Source: Glaciimonas sp. | Lineage (GTDB): Bacteria > Pseudomonadota > Gammaproteobacteria > Burkholderiales > Burkholderiaceae | Reading direction: 5' to 3' | Assembly: GCA_014377145.1 (NCBI GenBank) | Contig: JACMQE010000057.1 | Coordinates: 1 to 29,532, forward strand | Length of the DNA: 29,532 nt | Part shown: one piece after another, positions 16,706 through 25,973 of the stretch | Layout: every line of letters begins with the position of its first letter | How positions within the stretch are numbered: the first letter of the stretch is position 1 | The notes under the pieces: model-generated | What the model saw: the letters and a program-made list of their open reading frames with translations, nothing else | Databases searched by the model: none | Told to the model about the DNA's origin: nothing | Made by a program: the position numbers and the translations under genes

Positions 16706-19040
16706 TCAAAATGTTCTTGCGACAACTACTCCACCCATGGCAAACATCATCATAGCCCCCTTCAACCAGTACGCATGGGCCGCTATGGCATGCCGATTAT
16801 CACACGTCAGCACCTGCTTAATTTTTATAAAATCCTGTCTAGCAATATCAAGAAATAGTGCTTTCATGCTCGGATTGGGATCTTTACTCTGATCTGAACC
16901 CGAGTCTGACCCTGCATCGGGTGACGACGATAGATCAGCATAGCACCACGCCTCAATCAGCTTTCGTAGATCTTCTATATATAACGGTTTTCTCAGTACG
17001 CCATCCATGCCAGCGTCAAGACAGGATTGCATATGCGCCTGATCCACCGCAGCAGCAATCGCCACAATACGAATATGACGTGTGCTTCCAGCTTCGCTCA
17101 TGCGTATTTCGCGCGCCACCTGATAGGCATCCTTACCAGGCATGTAGCAATAATCCAGCAATACCAGCGGAAACGATCGTTGGGCGATTACTGCCAAAGC
17201 AGTATCGTCGTTTTCTGCAAGCACGACTTTGCAATTTAATGCTTCTAACTGAAGCTGAATAACGAGACGATTAATCGGGTGGTCATCGAATATCAGGATG
17301 GTGGGAACTGATTGTCTGGATGATAATACCGGCGCTGTAATGCCCGTTCCGACTGGCGCCATCGTTGGTGGAAAGACAGATTTCCTCTCTGTAGTTGTTA
17401 TCGGAATAGTGAAACACATCGCGGTCCCTACATCTACCTCAATGCGCAAAACGAGAGTCCCGCTCATCAATTCGGCTAACTGACGGGGGGCAGATCATCA
17501 ATCCAAGGCCGGAGCCACCTTAGCGCCGCATGGTGGCACTATCAAGCTTGCGTAAATGCGTTAAACAGACGCGCTTGTTGGTGGGCGGGGATACCAATGC
17601 TGGCATCTATCACCTTAACTTGCAGTACAGAGACCGTGATCTGCATCTCGGCTGAAAACTGCAGACTGACCATGACGCCGCCGTGCTCGGTAAATTTAAT
17701 AACACCTGGCTTAGGCGGGTGGGATCAACGTTGACATCGACATTTTCTGGAAGGTATTTTTCCATAAAGATTGGCAAACCTTTTTCCGTTGCCTTGATCG
17801 CCGCCACATTAATAGTGGTCTGGACCAAAGCAGCAATATCCGTCAGAATCTGCTCAAGTTCCAGATGACGTGCCTCAAGCTTGGACAGGTCAAGCACGTC
17901 ATCGAGCAGTCCCATTAATGCATCCGCCGCAAAACCCGCAACGGTAATTAATTTCTGCTGATTTGGATCAAGCCGGGAGCTTTGCAATAGCTCTACTGAC
18001 GAAAAAATCGCATTCATCGGGGTGCGAATTTCATGGCACATCAATGAAAGAAAATCAAATTTTGATCGCTCCGTGCGGATCGCTTGCCGCTGCGCCACCT
18101 TGGCCCGTAGCGCGAACCATAAGATCAGCGCCATCGCCACAATACCAACACACTCAGTTCCCCGGAATAATATTGGAATAGTGTTTCCCAAGATGGCGCA
18201 CCCTAATCTGTGCCTTGCAACCATTGATCTACCATCACATTAGTTTGCGCCGCCGTCATTGATGCCAATGACTTATCAATAATTAAAGCCAAGAAGGATA
18301 AATCGCGGCGCACCGCCATCAAGATAATCGCTGGCATGTGCCATATCGTCCCAGATATCTGCAAAGTGTTTAAATATTTACGGCGCAGGAAAGGCTGCGT
18401 CGCCACATCAACACCTATCGCATCATGGGCCCGACCATCGGCAACTGCCTCTAGAGCATCATTTTAAATGCGTTGCGGCAACAAGTGAACAGCGGATAGG
18501 GTTGACGTATTTCATGTTCATACGCACCGCTAGCCTTAATTGAAACAGTTTTTCCGTTCAGCTTGCGAGGATCAAAAATAATAGGCGCATCTGCCGAGCT
18601 GACAATAATTTTGGAACCGATAAAATAAGGCGTACTAAAAATCACTTCCGATCTGAAGGTGTTATCAGCATAAGCGTCTGATACTCTTGGTAGAAAATTA
18701 ATTTTTTCCTGACGGATTGCCTCAAGCGCAGCTGCCGGATTGGCAATCGGTATGTAGTGAAAACTAAGTCCAGTTATTCTGAAATTTCCCGAAGGTAGTC
18801 AGCAGAAAGGCCTTTGTATACACCATTTTCGACATACTCTAGTGGTCGCTAATCAGGGTCTCCCGATCTAGTCACAATCGAATGTTGTTGTATTCACTGA
18901 CGCTCTTCAGCAGAAAAAAGACGTAAATTTAATGTCTGAACCTGTGCTTGTGCGTCGGTTTGAGCCAGCGGCAAGCTGGAAAACCAAGCTATAAAGCCGA
19001 GTACAAATAGCTGACCGTAGCGTCTTATTAATATCCCCAT
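16706..19040 (-). pseudogene. BvgS/EvgS-like hybrid sensor histidine kinase, broken
   Basis: These inner-membrane phosphorelay kinases sense through periplasmic solute-binding-like domains. From ATG 19040: a signal peptide (MGILIRRYGQLFVLGFIAWF), an SBP-3 sensor domain in pieces (LNLRLFSAEERQ, LEYVENGVYKGLSADYLREI, STPYFIGSKIIVSS, LNGKTVSIKASGAYEHEI; about 18960-18230), a membrane helix (VGIVAMALILWFALRAKV), and a HisKA domain with the intact H-box FLSLMCHEIRTPMNAI (about 18060). An ATPase domain broken near 17650-17500, a receiver domain (ILIFDDHPINRL, LVLLDYCYMPGKDAY, GVLRKPL) and an Hpt domain follow. The phospho-accepting His of Hpt is Tyr (HAYWLKG). The receiver has one residue more than usual between Asp and MP. 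There are several stops and frameshifts. The partner regulator gene is not seen. Confidence 0.85.
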
Positions 19041-19070
19041 AGGCACCACCTTGAGGATGAATGTTTAAAA

Positions 19071-19184
19071 TTAGGACTGACACAAAATCACCCCAGTAGC
19101 GTTGTGTACCCCTATATAGTTTAGGGCACTGTCTTTGTCGACGAGATTGTCAGGCTGGTTGCTAGGCACTATACGTAAGTCCTA
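19071..19184 (-). mobile_element. Miniature inverted-repeat element, copy D
   Basis: The ends are TTAGGACTGACACAAAATCA and ATACGTAAGTCCTA, 114 bp apart. On the minus strand it reads TAGGACTTACGTATAGTGCC with the internal GTCGACAAAGACAGTGC, matching the shared CCGACGAAGGCAG block of the family. It lies 30 bp upstream of the sensor kinase start, where it could have affected that gene's promoter. Confidence 0.6.
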
Positions 19185-19423
19185 TATGAGTACTTGTTTT
19201 ACGCATCCAGACAATTAGTCCTTTCAAGTAAGAGGCAGACTTATTTTCATCGGATATTTAACCAAATACCATGCTTCGAGCAACACTAATCGTGGGAAGC
19301 AATATAGGGAAAATACCTAAATATGCAAAATGACTGTACGTATACACAGTATCTTCAATTGCTTTAAAATCAAGAAACCGTCACACGCAAATCACGCGTG
19401 CTATTCTAAATGCAAAAATTTAT

Positions 19424-19603
19424 ATGGCTCAAGATATTTATATTGCATTAAATTTTAATAGATATAACTGCCCTATAAAGATTTTTGATAAATCTGAACA
19501 GTGCCTTTACGTTCAACAGATCGTCGAGGAGTATTTTTCCTACTTAGATGTTTTGTGGCAGCAAAGTAGTACAGGATATGAAACCTATCATCAAAAACGA
19601 TGA
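19424..19603 (+). CDS. Unknown small AT-rich gene or gene end
   Basis: The frame from ATG 19424 gives 59 residues: MAQDIYIALNFNRYNCPIKI then FDKSEQCLYVQQIVEEYFSY and LDVLWQQSSTGYETYHQKR. It has ordinary protein composition, and the frame is open back to 19334, so it may be the 3' part of a longer gene. No family is recognised. It starts the AT-rich segment and stands 88 bp before the XRE/S24 regulator on the same strand. Confidence 0.35.
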   Translation: MAQDIYIALNFNRYNCPIKIFDKSEQCLYVQQIVEEYFSYLDVLWQQSSTGYETYHQKR

Positions 19604-19691
19604 GCCATCCGTCGGATACTACAATATCACAGGAAGCAATATATGAATTGGAATACTGCCGTAATGAATCAAAAAAAACAATAGACTAATT

Positions 19692-20267
19692 ATGGTGATT
19701 GCTAAAAGCCTTGTCTTTTTGATGCAAAGAAATGAGGTAGGTGCGTCTTCATTATGCGAAACCACCGGCCTTAGTATTGCGACTATTAATAGTTTGCGTA
19801 GGGGAATTGGTAATCCAACTCTTTCCGCATTGACGAGTCTGACTAATTCTTTGATATAAATTTAAGTGAATGAACTGAAACAGATTTATCAAAAAAAAGA
19901 ATATAAACCCAATTCTGCTAAATTTATTAACAATACTTTCGATAAATATGAAATGTATACGAGGAAAATAGAGGCCTCAGGTGAAAGATCATGTTTTGCC
20001 ATTTTAGTAAATAATGACTCACTCTATTCACAATTTTCACCAGAAACCATTTTTATCATTTCAAAAGATGAAGAACTGTGTGATAGGGATGTTATCCTGA
20101 TAAAAATAAGCATGCATAATCCGTGCATCAGAAAGATATTTATAGATGGAAATAATTTCTTATTTACATCTATTTCAATTAGGCATGAAATATTTTCCTC
20201 TATTTATACTGACTACAAATTGATCAGCGTAGTATTAAAAGCAATTAAAACATTTTCTGAAAGATGA
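19692..20267 (+). pseudogene. XRE-type regulator with S24 (LexA/CI)-like C-terminal domain, split by two stops
   Basis: The N-terminal part, MVIAKSLVFLMQRNEVGASS then LCETTGLSIATINSLRRGIG and NPTLSALTSL, is a clear helix-turn-helix of the XRE class. In the same frame, TAA at 19857-19859 and TAA at 19863-19865 interrupt it. The frame resumes (GTG 19866) with NELKQIYQKKEYKPNSAKFI and, after a linker, CFAILVNNDSLYSQFSPETI then DRDVILIKISMHN, the layout of the peptidase-S24-like domain of phage-type repressors. Ser of NDSL is in the nucleophile position. The shifted reading DINLSE across the stops suits the linker, so a small indel may have occurred. Such repressors usually control mobile elements or toxins next to them. 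No ribosome site precedes GTG 19866. Confidence 0.65.
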
Positions 20268-20382
20268 CGGAGCAGTACTCCTCTCTTAACATGAACTTGT
20301 ATTATGACAAGTACCTTTCATCTACCCACTTCATGTATATATTATTGATTTAATATGTACATGATTCTATTTTAGATAATTC

Positions 20383-20673
20383 ATGAAAAAAAATTTATTT
20401 TTATCACTTAAAAACTGGCTAATATCTGTCTATAACCCACCATATTAATTAACTTTGAGTGATAAAATCGTCGGGCCATCTTCACACAACATACTCTACA
20501 TATTTAAGCAATATGACGGGCACGGTTTTATTAAAATTACTTATATAGATATCTTACATAATAAGAATACTATTAATGCAATAAATTCTACTAATTTAAT
20601 GGATATATACTTAAATGAATATTTAGAAAAAGTTGAGTCAGAAAGCTATGCAATAAAAACAGTTGAGGAGTAA
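20383..20673 (+). CDS. Unknown small gene 1 of a coupled pair, with an early in-frame TAA
   Basis: ATG 20383 starts MKKNLFLSLKNWLISVYNPP-Y, then TAA at 20446-20448. The same frame goes on, LTLSDKIVGPSSHNILYIF then KQYDGHGFIKITYIDILHNK, to TAA 20671-20673. Either the stop is a nonsense mutation (CAA to TAA would fit) in a 97-residue gene, or translation begins at TTG 20455, giving 72 residues. The text is strongly AT-rich (Ile, Asn, Lys, Tyr). No family is recognised. The stop lies one base before the next start. Confidence 0.4.
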
Positions 20674-20674
20674 C

Positions 20675-20878
20675 ATGTGCACATTATCAAATAAGTATCA
20701 TGAAGAATCCTATTCCGGAAATCACATATGTAAAAAAATCGATATGTTTAACGAGATTGTTAATTCTGATATTTGTAAAATTACATATACATCGGGCTTT
20801 AATAAAGGTGGAAAAATCTTAGCTAAAATACAGGAAATGATAATGACAATAGAAAATGAACAAATTCTGGCAAAATAG
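20675..20878 (+). CDS. Unknown small gene 2 of a coupled pair
   Basis: ATG 20675 is preceded by GAGGAG 4 bases upstream, the best ribosome site in the AT-rich segment, which overlaps the end of gene 1. This implies translational coupling. The 67 residues read MCTLSNKYHEESYSGNHICK then KIDMFNEIVNSDICKITYTS and GFNKGGKILAKIQEMIMTIE. Three cysteines and a mixed charge pattern, no signal peptide and no membrane helix are seen. No family is recognised. It converges with the dead cpdA-like gene. Confidence 0.45.
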   Translation: MCTLSNKYHEESYSGNHICKKIDMFNEIVNSDICKITYTSGFNKGGKILAKIQEMIMTIENEQILAK

Positions 20879-20923
20879 ATGGAAAAAATATCATAAGTAT
20901 CGATAGTCCGAGATAGATATTGC

Positions 20924-21656
20924 TTATAAATATTTTTTTGACCGATAAGAGGCGGCAATAAAATCAAATATCTTGAAACCTCTTCTATTTTCTGTCTTTA
21001 GCTCCCCATTACCCTTCTCGCCTCGAAAACATGTTGCAGGGCCAGCCTCAATCATTTGTTCTTTTAAATAAATTTTATAATCGCCATATACATGGCTGCA
21101 TAATACTAGTTTTATTTCACTATTTTTTTCAAGGACAGATAAAAAACCCTCATTATTTTTTAAATCACACGCATCTATTAGCGAGGTCCCTACCGGGACC
21201 GGATTATGATGCATTACTACTACTATTTTTTATTATTTTTTCGATACTTCTAATTTTTCCAAAAATACACTTATTTCATCATCATCAATGTATCCGTTAT
21301 CAGTTCCACACTTGCATGTATTTAAAGATAAAAAATTCTAAAATGACGTTTTTAGATTTGTCAAATATAGCTTTTACTTTATTTTTATAATCATAGTTTT
21401 CATGAATTCCATACACTGTAGAGCATAATTTTTTTAATTGAATTAGTGCCAATGCATTTTATTCTAAAGACTGGTCTTCTGAAATATCCCCTGTTATAAA
21501 TATAATTTGAAGCTGCTCGAAACAGGATGCTATTAAATACTCTACTATTTCGAATAATAATTTATGTGTGTGATACCCATGTAACGTAGTTGACATATCT
21601 AAAAATAAATGGGTATCAGTGATCTGGATTATTATTAATAGATTATTTTTCTTCAT
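20924..21656 (-). pseudogene. cpdA: CpdA/Icc-like metallophosphoesterase (cyclic nucleotide phosphodiesterase), broken
   Basis: CpdA-type enzymes hydrolyse cyclic AMP with a two-metal site. From ATG 21656 the frame shows MKKNNLLIIIQITDTHLF (first metal motif DxH) and IIFITGDISEDQS (GD motif), then TAA. The middle is scrambled: YGIHENYDYKN stands where GNHD is expected. The C-terminal frame has VVVMHHNPVPVGTSLIDA (HH motif), and VLCSHVYGDYKI where the family has GHxH, so two metal ligands are altered (Gly to Ser, His to Tyr). It is followed by MIEAGPATCF-like text. Its start codon lies 3 bp after the stop of the YhhQ-type gene, so the two formed an operon. It is AT-rich like its neighbours. 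Confidence 0.75.
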
Positions 21657-21659
21657 TTT

Positions 21660-22387
21660 TTAAAATTTATTCCTGTTAACATCAAGGCTATTTTCTCCAA
21701 AAACTAGAAATGGATTGTATAAAACATTCCAGTCATAATAATCTGTCTTTTTAATTCTCTGAACCAAACCAACTAAGTACATGCCAATCGACAACAACAG
21801 GATAGAAATAACAACTTTATAGGACCAAGTAATTAAGATAATATTTATAATTTCATCTGAACTATTCTTTTGATGAGCTTATAGGATATGCCGTTAATAA
21901 TAATGCACCTTGTGACACCATGAATGAAACCATATACCTCACAATAAAATAACATCCATGAAAATAAATTGCAAAATTTGAAACAATCAATCCATTACTA
22001 AAATAGGATACTGGAACAGATATCCAGGTACCTATCATTACTTTCCAAAAGTAACCAAAAAATGCGTAAAAATGTTGAGATGTATCTTTATCATTTACTT
22101 GTACGACTGACGCCAAATTTATTATTAATACAAAAAATGTCTGGAAAATGAGAACTGTTCAGATAGTTCTTCCCCCTAATTTATAGCCATATACCTCTGT
22201 AGAAATAGTTGATAACAAATAACATAAGAAAAAAAATGCCACTAGCCGTTATTTTAAATCCATAAACATCTATAACCTTAGATACCAGTACATCACAAAT
22301 CACCATGATTGTCACGGTCAGACCAACAATTAATCCATATAACCTAAAATTTCCCACTCTTATGTTTCTTTCTATGCTTAAGATCAT
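21660..22387 (-). pseudogene. yhhQ: YhhQ/VUT-family transporter (queuosine precursor type), broken
   Basis: VUT proteins are six-helix inner-membrane transporters, and YhhQ imports queuosine precursors. From ATG 22387: NFRLYGLIVGLTVTIMVICD, VLVSKVIDVYGFKITASGIF. After shifts: LASVVQVNDKDTSQHFYAFF, GYFWKVMIGTWISVPVSYFS, NGLIVSNFAIYFHGCYFIVR, then a last frame NEIINIILITWSYKVVISIL ending NPFLVFGENSLDVNRNKF at TAA 21660. The total length, about 240 codons, suits the family; at least two frameshifts are present, and the helix carrying DxxTExYG is lost. The substrate cannot be decided: some VUT proteins are linked to other small molecules such as siderophores. Confidence 0.7.
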
Positions 22388-22558
22388 ATTGATAACGTTG
22401 ATAAACGTGCTGGTAACAATTTTTTAATATCGGGAAGTATCGGCTGATTTCATGATAGCTTCACTCGCCTAGTACAAGTTTTGCGCTATTACAGCGTTCA
22501 GTGCCTATGAAAATTTAACGTTATGAAGCGAGATGACCCACGTTTAGGGAGAATACTT

Positions 22559-22587
22559 AATCTGGCCTGAATTATTCAGGCCAGATT
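22559..22587. repeat. 14-bp perfect inverted repeat with a 1-base centre
   Basis: AATCTGGCCTGAAT, T, ATTCAGGCCAGATT. It lies in non-coding DNA between the AT-rich segment and the iron-reductase remnant. It lacks a good T-run on either side. It may be an old terminator or protein-binding site. Confidence 0.7.
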
Positions 22588-22627
22588 CTTTAAAATAGAA
22601 TTTTTTCTTGAATAGTGTAAGTGCTTC

Positions 22628-22650
22628 CGTGGCAAGGCCACGCCTTTTTT
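22628..22650 (+). terminator. Orphan terminator-like hairpin
   Basis: CGTGGC, AAG loop, GCCACG, then CCTTTTTT. A sound 6-bp GC-rich stem with a T-run, but no plus-strand gene is seen just upstream. It may be left from a deleted gene. Confidence 0.6.
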
Positions 22651-22696
22651 GGTCTCAGGAAAAAGCAACTCAGAAGCATGAAAAAATATTAATACG

Positions 22697-22724
22697 AATG
22701 ATAACGATTATTATCTCTTATAAT
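22697..22724 (+). promoter_or_regulatory. Fur-box-like operator with a -10 element
   Basis: AATGATAACGATTATTATC (about 22697-22715) closely follows the Fur consensus of GATAAT-type hexamers. TATAAT lies at 22719-22724. So the operator covers the -35 region. The next gene, 195 bp on, is an iron-reductase-type PepSY gene, which fits iron repression. Confidence 0.65.
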
Positions 22725-22918
22725 CAGGATGTACCAATAACAGATACTAGCGAAAACTAATACCAAAAAATCTCCAGTTTACCGCCAGTATTACGATGTT
22801 TTTGAATGCTTGACGGTGCGCATCTTCAGCCTGCTGGGTTTATTACACACCCAAACTTAACAAACCCATTAAACCCACTAAACTTTGCTTAACATGCGCC
22901 TCTCTTTTAATTGCTGAC

Positions 22919-24275
22919 ATGTTCAAGAAAATTCTATTTCAGCTGTATTGACTCATTGCCATCAATGCTGGCACTATGCTCATGGTGGCTGGATTTTCAG
23001 GCGCGACTCTGTCTTTTAGAGAAGAAGTGCTGGACCTGCTGAATCCGGGTATGATAACAATCACAACAAACATCGGCACACCACTTACGCCGGATCAACT
23101 AATCCAGCGCCTACAGGAGGCGCTGCTGACCAAGCGCGTTGCGCAAGTAACTGTTTTCGCCAATCTACATGGGACGGCGCGCGTTAATTTTGCGCCAGAA
23201 CAAGGCGTAAAACAGGGCGACTTGCGTTACCTCAATGCAGTCATGGGGGAGCTACTACCACCCTTACAGGGGGTTAATTTTTTTGCATTCGTCGAGCGCT
23301 TGCACCGCTGGTTGCTCGCTTCCAAGGAAGTCGGCAAGGTCTTGACGGGCAGCGCTGCATTCTGTCTGATTGTGATGGTAATATACGGCCTGTATTTACG
23401 CTGGTCTCTTGCTCCACTAGCGTGGCGCAATTGGTTCAAAGTCAATTTTGCTCTGACTGGCCGCGCTTTTTTGAAACTTGCATACGGTATTAGGCACTTG
23501 GGTCTTGGTTATGTATCTGATATTTAGCCTGACTGGCATGTATTGGACTTTTGAATGGTTCAAAGATGGTACAAATTGGATCGTTGGCGAAAACCAGCCT
23601 GCCAGGCAAATGCAGCCAAAGCAGACTGAAAGTATGCAAAAAGTCGTTGTGAGGCGCGCTGAGACTTCCAGCGGGGATACTTGCCGACGCCAAATCAGCA
23701 TCGTCCCCGACATTGGCGCTGACATGACAGACATTTTTGCAAGAGACAGAAAAACCAACGGCTATAGCACTGCCCGTTTGCGCTTTCCGGAGCGCCCCGG
23801 AAAGCCGGTGCAAATCATTTATCTTGATACCAATCCACCGCACGAACGCGCACGCAATCAAATTCTGGGCAACCGTTGACTGGCAAAATTATCCAGCTTG
23901 AACGCTATGCAGTAAGTCTGCCGGTAGAAAACTGATTAGCAGTATTTATGCGCTACACCTGGGATCGTTTTTCGGTTTGATGGGACGTATTATCATGACC
24001 CTAACCGGCCTTGTCCTACCCCTATTCAGCCTTATCGGCTGGCTATTATATTTGGGCCGCCGGCGTAGAAAATGGGTGATCTGGGCTAAACAGGCTGCGC
24101 TTAATAATGCATAGAAACCCTATTTGCGGTTGCCTATAGCACTGATATTCCCAGCGCCAACACCGCTTCACCGTTGCTGATCACTTTTACCACCCAATCT
24201 GGTTCAGCGAAAGTGTTGACGTGCGCAATGCGGGTATTTTACAAGCGGCTGGCTTGCGTTAGCGATGCTAGTCTT
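22919..24275 (+). pseudogene. PepSY-TM / sulfite-reductase-flavoprotein type siderophore-iron reductase, broken and 3'-truncated
   Basis: Proteins with an N-terminal PepSY-TM part and a C-terminal flavodoxin/FAD part reduce siderophore-bound iron at the inner membrane. ATG 22919 starts MFKKILFQLY, then TGA at 22949-22951 where relatives have Trp. NAGTMLMVAGFSGATLSFRE, FVERLHRWLLASKEVGKVLT and a membrane helix (AAFCLIVMVIYGLYLRW) follow. After a frameshift near 23480 come LHTVLGTWVLVMYLIFSLTG and MYWTFEWFKDGTNWIVGENQ; further stops and shifts occur after 23880. Near 24160 the text SANTASPLLITFTTQSGSAK matches the start of the flavodoxin-like part. Nothing beyond is recognisable, so most of the reductase half is deleted. 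It was probably Fur-controlled. Confidence 0.78.
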
Positions 24276-24464
24276 TGGCAACGCTAGACCCCGGAGCGGT
24301 TCCTGCCATACGCTCGTTGGCCATAAAAGCAGGGTATGCAAACGCTTTTCCGATGGTAGAAGTCACAGCGGTGACGCTACCGCCTCCTCATACTGGTGTA
24401 AATATGCTATTGAGTTTTAGTCATAAACCTTGCACGTGGCCAAGAGTAATACCTGCACCTGATA

Positions 24465-24586
24465 CGAAAGTCGGGCAATCGCCACCAACATTCAAATAAT
24501 TGCGACGAAGATCGAAGATATTACACATGTAAGAATGTAAGGCTAGGAGGGATAGCACCAATCGGGCAATTTTGCGTAAGTTCTAT
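24465..24586 (+). mobile_element. Miniature inverted-repeat element, copy E
   Basis: The right end CAATTTTGCGTAAGTTCTA (24568-24586) is the best-kept terminus of the family. Before it, GGCTAGGAGGGATAGCACC matches copy A's AGCTAGGAGAGCAAACACC, and GCGACGAAG matches the internal block. The left end is eroded (GATACGAAAGTCGGGCAATC). It lies between the iron-reductase remnant and proV. Confidence 0.58.
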
Positions 24587-24608
24587 TAATATTCATCAGA
24601 AACAGCCC

Positions 24609-25295
24609 CTACATCGTTGCCTGCCTTTCCACAAAACGTCGCACATAATCGTCAACTGGACGTTGCAAAATATCGGTCGGCGTCCCCTCTTATGCCAGTC
24701 TTCCATCACGTAAAATGGCAATCTGGTTACCGATACACATTGCTTTGTCTGAATCGTGTGTGATAAAAACGATGGTCTTCTGCAATGCCAGCAACTGTTC
24801 TTGCATCTCGTTGCGAATCACTGGATCGAGCACGCTGAAAGCCTCATCCATTAGTACGATATCGGTATTCATCGCCAGTGCACGGGCCAGCCCGCCGCGT
24901 ACCAGCAAACCGTAGGCCACATTCTTCAACACGGTCTGATGGAGAAAAGACTAAAACTTTGAAACACCATATTGATAAGACAGCGGCGCAACACCCTTAA
25001 AGCATTGGTATCCAGCATCAAAATATTCTGACCATCGATATAATATTTCGCCTGCCGTCGAATCGATAAAACGATTGAAATGGCGTACCAGAGTAGATTT
25101 ACCCGAGCCGGATAAACCCATGATGACAAAAATTTGTCCCGCCATAATTTGCAAGCTGACATGGTCCAGACCAACGTTGCCATTATTCGCCTGCAAAATG
25201 TCCGTATTGGTTTTGCCATTGCGCAGCTGTTCCAAAGTATTCTGTTCGTCTGGACCAAAATTTTTAAATACTCCGCGCGCTTCGATTTTTATTAT
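24609..25295 (-). pseudogene. proV: Glycine betaine/proline ABC transporter ATPase ProV, start lost and signature motif deleted
   Basis: ProV drives osmoprotectant import. The frame starts with ATA ATA AAA ATC GAA GCG at 25295, where ATG is expected (two bases after the proW stop). ARGVFKNFGPDEQNTLEQLR and an intact Walker A, FVIMGLSGSGKSTLVRHFNR, follow. After a frameshift near 24950 come [20 protein letters not shown] with [25 protein letters not shown] (H-loop) and AILRDGRLA, then TAA at 24693-24692 region where Gln is expected. The last part, EGTPTDILQRPVDDYVRRFV, reaches TAG 24609. About 40 residues with the LSGGMQQR signature are missing between GLLVRGG and LARALA, so it could not hydrolyse ATP normally. 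Confidence 0.88.
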
Positions 25296-25296
25296 T

Positions 25297-25908
25297 TCAA
25301 CGTTTGTTTTTTATATCAGGCGGATTCAGCGCGATCCGCTGAATCCGGGTCAAGCCATAGCCCTGAATGATACGGTCAATCAAAATAGCCAAAATCACGA
25401 GGGCAACGCCGGCCTGCAAACCGGTCCCGGTGTCCAATGTCTGAATACCTTCCAACACGTCTGCGCTCAGTCCTCCCGCACCGATCATTGAAGCGATCAC
25501 CACCCTCCCCAGCGACATCATATTAGCCTGATTGATACCCGCCATAATGCTCGGACGCGCCAACGGTAATTGGACTCCGATCAACATTTGCTATTTGCTA
25601 GTGCCAAACGACCACGCGGCTTCAGTCAGATCGGCATCGACCTGGCGAATTCCCAGATCGGTCAACTGAATCAACGGCAGCAACGTCAGCGCCAAGGTTT
25701 GCATCAACTTATCCCACAGGTCGAATCCACCAATCAGGCACAGCGCGCCAACCAGTAGAAAAGTCATAACACAGGGCGGCGGGTCGCGTGCAACGCTAGC
25801 AACACCAGCCAAGGTGGTGCTAGCGTAACGTGGTTTCCAATGGACCAACACCCACGTCGATACAGCATCGCTGATGGCATTCGGAGCATCACCGTAATGC
25901 GTGATCAA
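25297..25908 (-). pseudogene. proW: Glycine betaine/proline ABC transporter permease ProW, deletion plus stop
   Basis: ProW is the membrane channel of the ProVWX importer. From TTG 25908 the frame shows FDLWDKLMQTLALTLLPLIQ: TLALTLL is joined directly to LIQLTDLGIRQVDADLTEAA, so about 50-60 residues of helices are missing. After AWSFGTSK comes TAG at 25591-25593 where Trp is expected. The same frame continues QMLIGVQLPLARPSIMAGIN (EAA loop), VVIASMIGAGGLSADVLEGI, LVILAILIDRIIQGYGLTR to TGA 25297. It lies 65 bp after proX and 1 bp before the proV start position. Confidence 0.88.
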
Positions 25909-25973
25909 CTATTCAACGCCTTTATTAATAACCTACTTGAGAGAGAGCGAAATAAACCTATTGATGGATTATT

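Larger units (their letters stand above)
22388..22918. other. Intergenic stretch with regulatory relics
   Basis: It holds the palindrome 22559, the hairpin 22628 and the Fur-box promoter 22697. Between the promoter and ATG 22919 a fragment (YRQYYDVFECLTVRIFSLLG) might be the end of a lost small gene of the same iron operon, but this is a guess. Confidence 0.4.

Noticed and set aside
10682..22582. The 16-mer CTGAATTATTCAGGCC occurs at 10682 and 22567, as if it were a shared element end.
   Set aside because: Both are self-complementary hairpins, the first placed as a ycaO terminator. The flanks differ, so chance or similar hairpins suffice.
24275..24499. Open frame of 74 residues with plausible composition.
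   Set aside because: No start signal, no family resemblance, and the right part overlaps repeat copy E. Probably chance.
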